NCBI GenBank assembly: GCA_016791445.1
Contig: JAEUMP010000006.1
Location: forward strand, 243,632 to 307,631
Source: Hyphomonadaceae bacterium
GTDB taxonomy: Bacteria; Pseudomonadota; Alphaproteobacteria; Caulobacterales; Aquidulcibacteraceae
Direction: 5' to 3'
Length of the DNA stretch: 64,000 bases
Each line of letters opens with the position of its first letter. Positions within the stretch are counted from its first letter, which is position 1. The notes under the pieces were generated by a model, which saw only the letters and a list, made by a program, of their open reading frames with translations, did not search any database and was not told where the DNA came from. Both the position numbers and the translations under genes were made by a program. Shown here piece after piece: positions 61,524 to 64,000 of this stretch.

Positions 61524-62012
61524 ATGGAAGTCCGCGACTGCAAGCCAGCGATCATCGCTCCCAGTAAGTTTGAGGCTCAGTTATTGAGCGATCTCCTACG
61601 CAATGCGGGGACATCGGAGGCTTGCGTCTTCACGGACACGGCTTCGGCACTCGATGGTTTGTTTCGCGGCCGTGCCAATATGGTGTTCCTCATGGAGGAT
61701 GGCGGCGGCGGGGCGCTGGAATTGGTCCGTCAATTGCGCCGCTCCAGGCAGCATCCGCTCCGCAAAGCGCCTGTGTTCATCGTGTCGGCTGCGCTGACGC
61801 TCGCTCTCGCGGAGCGGTGCCGCATCGCAGGCGCCAACGCGATCATCGGCAAGCCGATCTCCAGTGCAGTGTTGAGCAACACAATCAAGAAGGTGCTCGC
61901 GAAACCGCGACCGTTCATCGAAGGCGACAACTACGTGGGCCCGTGCCGCCGCGCGGGGATTGTCACGGCGGGGACAGGAAAGCACCGTCGCCAAACCGAT
62001 CCGGTAATCTAG
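61524..62012 (+). CDS. CheY-like receiver domain protein
   Basis: In this 162-residue protein the first 125 residues resemble a receiver: IIAPSKFEAQLLSDLLRNAG, FLMED at the phospho-acceptor position, FIVSAALTL and the conserved Lys in IIGKPISS. The first acidic pair is absent (IIAPS rather than DD), so phosphorylation is doubtful. The C-terminal tail is basic. It follows the GGDEF gene and may control it. The 290 bases that follow carry no supported gene. Confidence 0.65.
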   Translation: MEVRDCKPAIIAPSKFEAQLLSDLLRNAGTSEACVFTDTASALDGLFRGRANMVFLMEDGGGGALELVRQLRRSRQHPLRKAPVFIVSAALTLALAERCRIAGANAIIGKPISSAVLSNTIKKVLAKPRPFIEGDNYVGPCRRAGIVTAGTGKHRRQTDPVI

Positions 62013-62301
62013 AGCAAGCCCTGTGTTCGGCCCGCGCCGGAGGCGCACCCTTCGCCGTTGAGCCAAGACAAAGCCCTGCGTCCCGACACCTACAGGACGC
62101 CATCGCGCGCAGGCGGCGTCAGGGTGAAAAGCGAAGCGCGCCTTGACGCCGCCGAGCACGATGGCTGAGAGAAAAGCGCGCCTTAACAGCGTTGAAGCGG
62201 TCTGCTCCTCCTCAGGCGACGGCCCCGCCCGAGGCGGCATATTGGTCCCCTGGGCGTTGCGCCGCGTTGACGATGTTTCGACATTTGCGCACTATGTTGG
62301 T

Positions 62302-62664
62302 ATGATGCGCCGCTTCTGGCTCTCCCTGCTTATGGTTATCGCGCTCGCCTCAGGCGGCATCGCGAACGCCATGGTCATGGCTGATTGTCCGATGCTGAAG
62401 CAGGCCTCCGCCCAACCTGAAATGAGCGCCGGCCACGATTGCTGCCCCGATGACGCGCCTGCCGCGCCGGACGAGCAGCCAGCCAAGCAGATGGGCGATT
62501 GCGCCATGGCGCAGGCGTGCCGCGCCGGACCGGCAGTCACGCCGTCGGTTGAGCCAGTCTCCTTCATCGTTTCCGCGATCGTCGTGCGCGAGCCGGTCAT
62601 GTCCGATAAGAGCATGATCTCGCGCGCGCCCGACGAATTCTGGCGGCCTCCACGAACGATCTGA
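62302..62664 (+). CDS. Small Cys/Met-rich exported protein ahead of the efflux operon
   Basis: This 120-residue protein has a signal peptide (WLSLLMVIALASGGIANAM), then a mature region with Met, Cys and His (MADCPMLKQ, MSAGHDCCPDD, MGDCAMAQACRAG) suited to binding copper or silver. Similar small proteins precede CusCBA-type operons, and the TolC-like gene starts 76 bases later. ATG 62302 and 62305 are equally likely. Confidence 0.75.
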   Translation: MMRRFWLSLLMVIALASGGIANAMVMADCPMLKQASAQPEMSAGHDCCPDDAPAAPDEQPAKQMGDCAMAQACRAGPAVTPSVEPVSFIVSAIVVREPVMSDKSMISRAPDEFWRPPRTI

Positions 62665-62740
62665 CACCGCGATAGGGCGCTTTGCGCGCGCGTCTGCGCG
62701 CGCCTGCGCTTTGGTTCATCAGATCATCTGGAGCACGCTC

Positions 62741-63970
62741 ATGCGCCTCGCATGGCTTGCATGTTGCGTCGTCGGCGTCGTCCCGATTGCACATGCACAA
62801 GAATTGAGTTTTCAGGACGCTGTCACGCGCGCTGAGGATGGCCCAAGTGTCATCGCCAGGCGTGAGGCCGCGCGCGGCGCGCAACTCGCAGTGCGGCCGG
62901 CAGGGCAATTGCCCGATCCACAATTGGTGCTGGGTCTGCAGAATGTGCCGGTCGAAGGCCCTGACGCTTATCGCCTCGGCCGCGATGAAATGACGATGCA
63001 GACGGTCGGCGTCATGCAAGACATGCCCAGCGGCGCCGAACGGCGGGCGCGCCGGGCGATGGCGGAGGCCGAGGCCGGACGCACCGAGGTGGGGCTGGAC
63101 ATCGCACGCCTTGAAGCGCGCCTTGGCGCAGCGCGTGCCTGGATCGCGGCTCACTATGCGGGACGCCGGGTTGAAGTGTTGAGCGGCCTGGCGCGCGAAA
63201 CGCGCGCATCCGCCCAAGCGGCGCGCGGGCGCTTGGCGGCGGGCGGCGGCAGCGTCGATGCAGCGATCGCCGCTGAAATCGAAGCGGCGCGCATAGAGGA
63301 TCGCGGCGCTGACGCGCGTGCAGCGCTGATTGCTGCGCGCGCGGAATTGCGCCGCTGGATCGGCGATGCGGCCGGCGAGCCGATCTCTGCGGAAGAACCG
63401 CAGTTTTCGGTCGATGCAGAACACATTCGCGCGCATCTGCGCCGTCATCCGGCGCTGCTCGCGTACCAAGCGGAAGCTGCTGCGGCGGATGCAGGCCTTC
63501 GCATGGCGCGCGCTGAGCGGATTCCCGACTGGTCATGGACGGCGATGTATCAGCGCCGCGACGATTCCTTTGGCGACATGGCGTCCATTGAAGTTCGGAT
63601 CGGGCTGCCGCTCTTTCAGGCGTGGCGCCAAGGCCCTCTGGTGGAATCGCGCAGAGCCGATCAGGGGCGCGTCGCTGCCGAAGGCGCCGCGGCCGAACGC
63701 GAACACCTCGCCATGCTGGAAGCGGGATTGGCGGACTATGCAGCCACAGTGGCCAACCTGGAACGCGCCCGCGCTACGCGGCTGCCGCTCGCGCGTCAGC
63801 GCGCCGAAGCGGCGGCGGGCGCGTTCGCCGGCGGGACCATGAGCGCGGACGGTCTGATCGCCGCGCGGCGCGATGCGCTCGAAACCGAACTCGATGTGAT
63901 CGCCCTGAGCGAGCGCCGCGCCATGCTGGGCGCTGCGCTCACGCTGCAATATGCGGAGCGCACGCCATGA
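62741..63970 (+). CDS. TolC-family outer-membrane efflux protein, CusC-like
   Basis: In this 409-residue protein the signal peptide ends VPIAHAQ. Two repeats of long helices with short beta hairpins follow, typical of TolC proteins (LARETRASAQAARGRLAAGG, then LARQRAEAAAGAFAGGTMSA). It forms the outer-membrane duct of an RND pump. The neighbouring copper genes suggest a Cus-type copper/silver pump. Its stop overlaps the next start by 4 bases. Confidence 0.88.
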   Translation: MRLAWLACCVVGVVPIAHAQELSFQDAVTRAEDGPSVIARREAARGAQLAVRPAGQLPDPQLVLGLQNVPVEGPDAYRLGRDEMTMQTVGVMQDMPSGAERRARRAMAEAEAGRTEVGLDIARLEARLGAARAWIAAHYAGRRVEVLSGLARETRASAQAARGRLAAGGGSVDAAIAAEIEAARIEDRGADARAALIAARAELRRWIGDAAGEPISAEEPQFSVDAEHIRAHLRRHPALLAYQAEAAAADAGLRMARAERIPDWSWTAMYQRRDDSFGDMASIEVRIGLPLFQAWRQGPLVESRRADQGRVAAEGAAAEREHLAMLEAGLADYAATVANLERARATRLPLARQRAEAAAGAFAGGTMSADGLIAARRDALETELDVIALSERRAMLGAALTLQYAERTP

Positions 63971-64000
63971 CGGGAACGAAAGTGCAAATCCCGCGCATCG
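63967..64000 (+). CDS. Start of next gene, probably the RND adaptor (CusB-like)
   Basis: Only MTGTKVQIPRI is visible before the window ends. The ATGA overlap with the TolC-like gene shows an operon, and in CusCBA-type operons the periplasmic adaptor comes next. The sequence itself is too short to identify. Confidence 0.4.
   Translation, partial: MTGTKVQIPRI

Noticed and set aside
60674..61555. 293-codon minus-strand frame
   Set aside because: It is antisense to the GGDEF gene, whose motifs are intact on the plus strand.

Overview
This GC-rich window comes from an alphaproteobacterium. The evidence is an FixL/FixJ oxygen-sensing pair, a FixK-type Crp/Fnr protein, an alphaproteobacterial LexA box (GAAC-N7-GAAC), a Ti-type TraA relaxase and an RSF1010/Ti-like oriT. 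A Caulobacterales/Hyphomonadales relative would fit, but that placement is a guess.

Region 1 (1-5424) looks like resident chromosome. It holds the end of a FixK-like regulator, a lone receiver, fixJ, fixL, a tandem universal stress protein, a hypothetical protein, a lipoprotein and a small c-type cytochrome. Two FixK/FNR-like boxes sit in front of usp/fixL and the cytochrome, so this is a low-oxygen response block.

Region 2 (5448-44986) is a mobile element of about 39.5 kb integrated in the 5' end of dusA (tRNA-dihydrouridine synthase). It is bounded by a perfect 20-bp direct repeat, with a third degenerate att copy at 5565. It has a tyrosine integrase at the right end and an excisionase-like protein at the left. 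Inside is a plasmid-like backbone: RepA with about nine iterons, a type Ib ParA/ribbon-helix-helix partition pair with a candidate centromere, CcdAB, a serine resolvase, ArdC antirestriction protein, a VirD4/TraG coupling protein, oriT and TraA. No mating-pair-formation genes are visible, so it looks mobilizable rather than self-transmissible. Cargo includes UmuDC with a UmuD that lacks both catalytic residues, an SRAP protein, a Phd-MntA fusion with HepT, the three-Cys-motif/TcmP pair, a DUF262/DUF1524 (GmrSD-like) protein, an adenine methyltransferase + helicase + GIY-YIG operon, and a PHP-ATPase fusion of the TrlF/Ppl kind.

Region 3 (44987-64000) is a copper-resistance region: CopD, two CopC-like proteins, CopB, the multicopper oxidase CopA, a CnrY/CnrX/CnrH-like sigma-factor module, a DUF411 protein, CueR, a copper P-type ATPase, a methyltransferase, an unlisted 48-residue Cys-rich metallothionein-like gene, AraC regulators, a DUF3703 membrane protein, a GGDEF protein, and the start of a Cus-like efflux operon. 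Near-identical CueR boxes precede the P-type ATPase and the oxidase operon. The dusA body does not follow the right-hand att site. The copper region is therefore probably a second dusA-targeted island in tandem, with the dusA body expected beyond the window.
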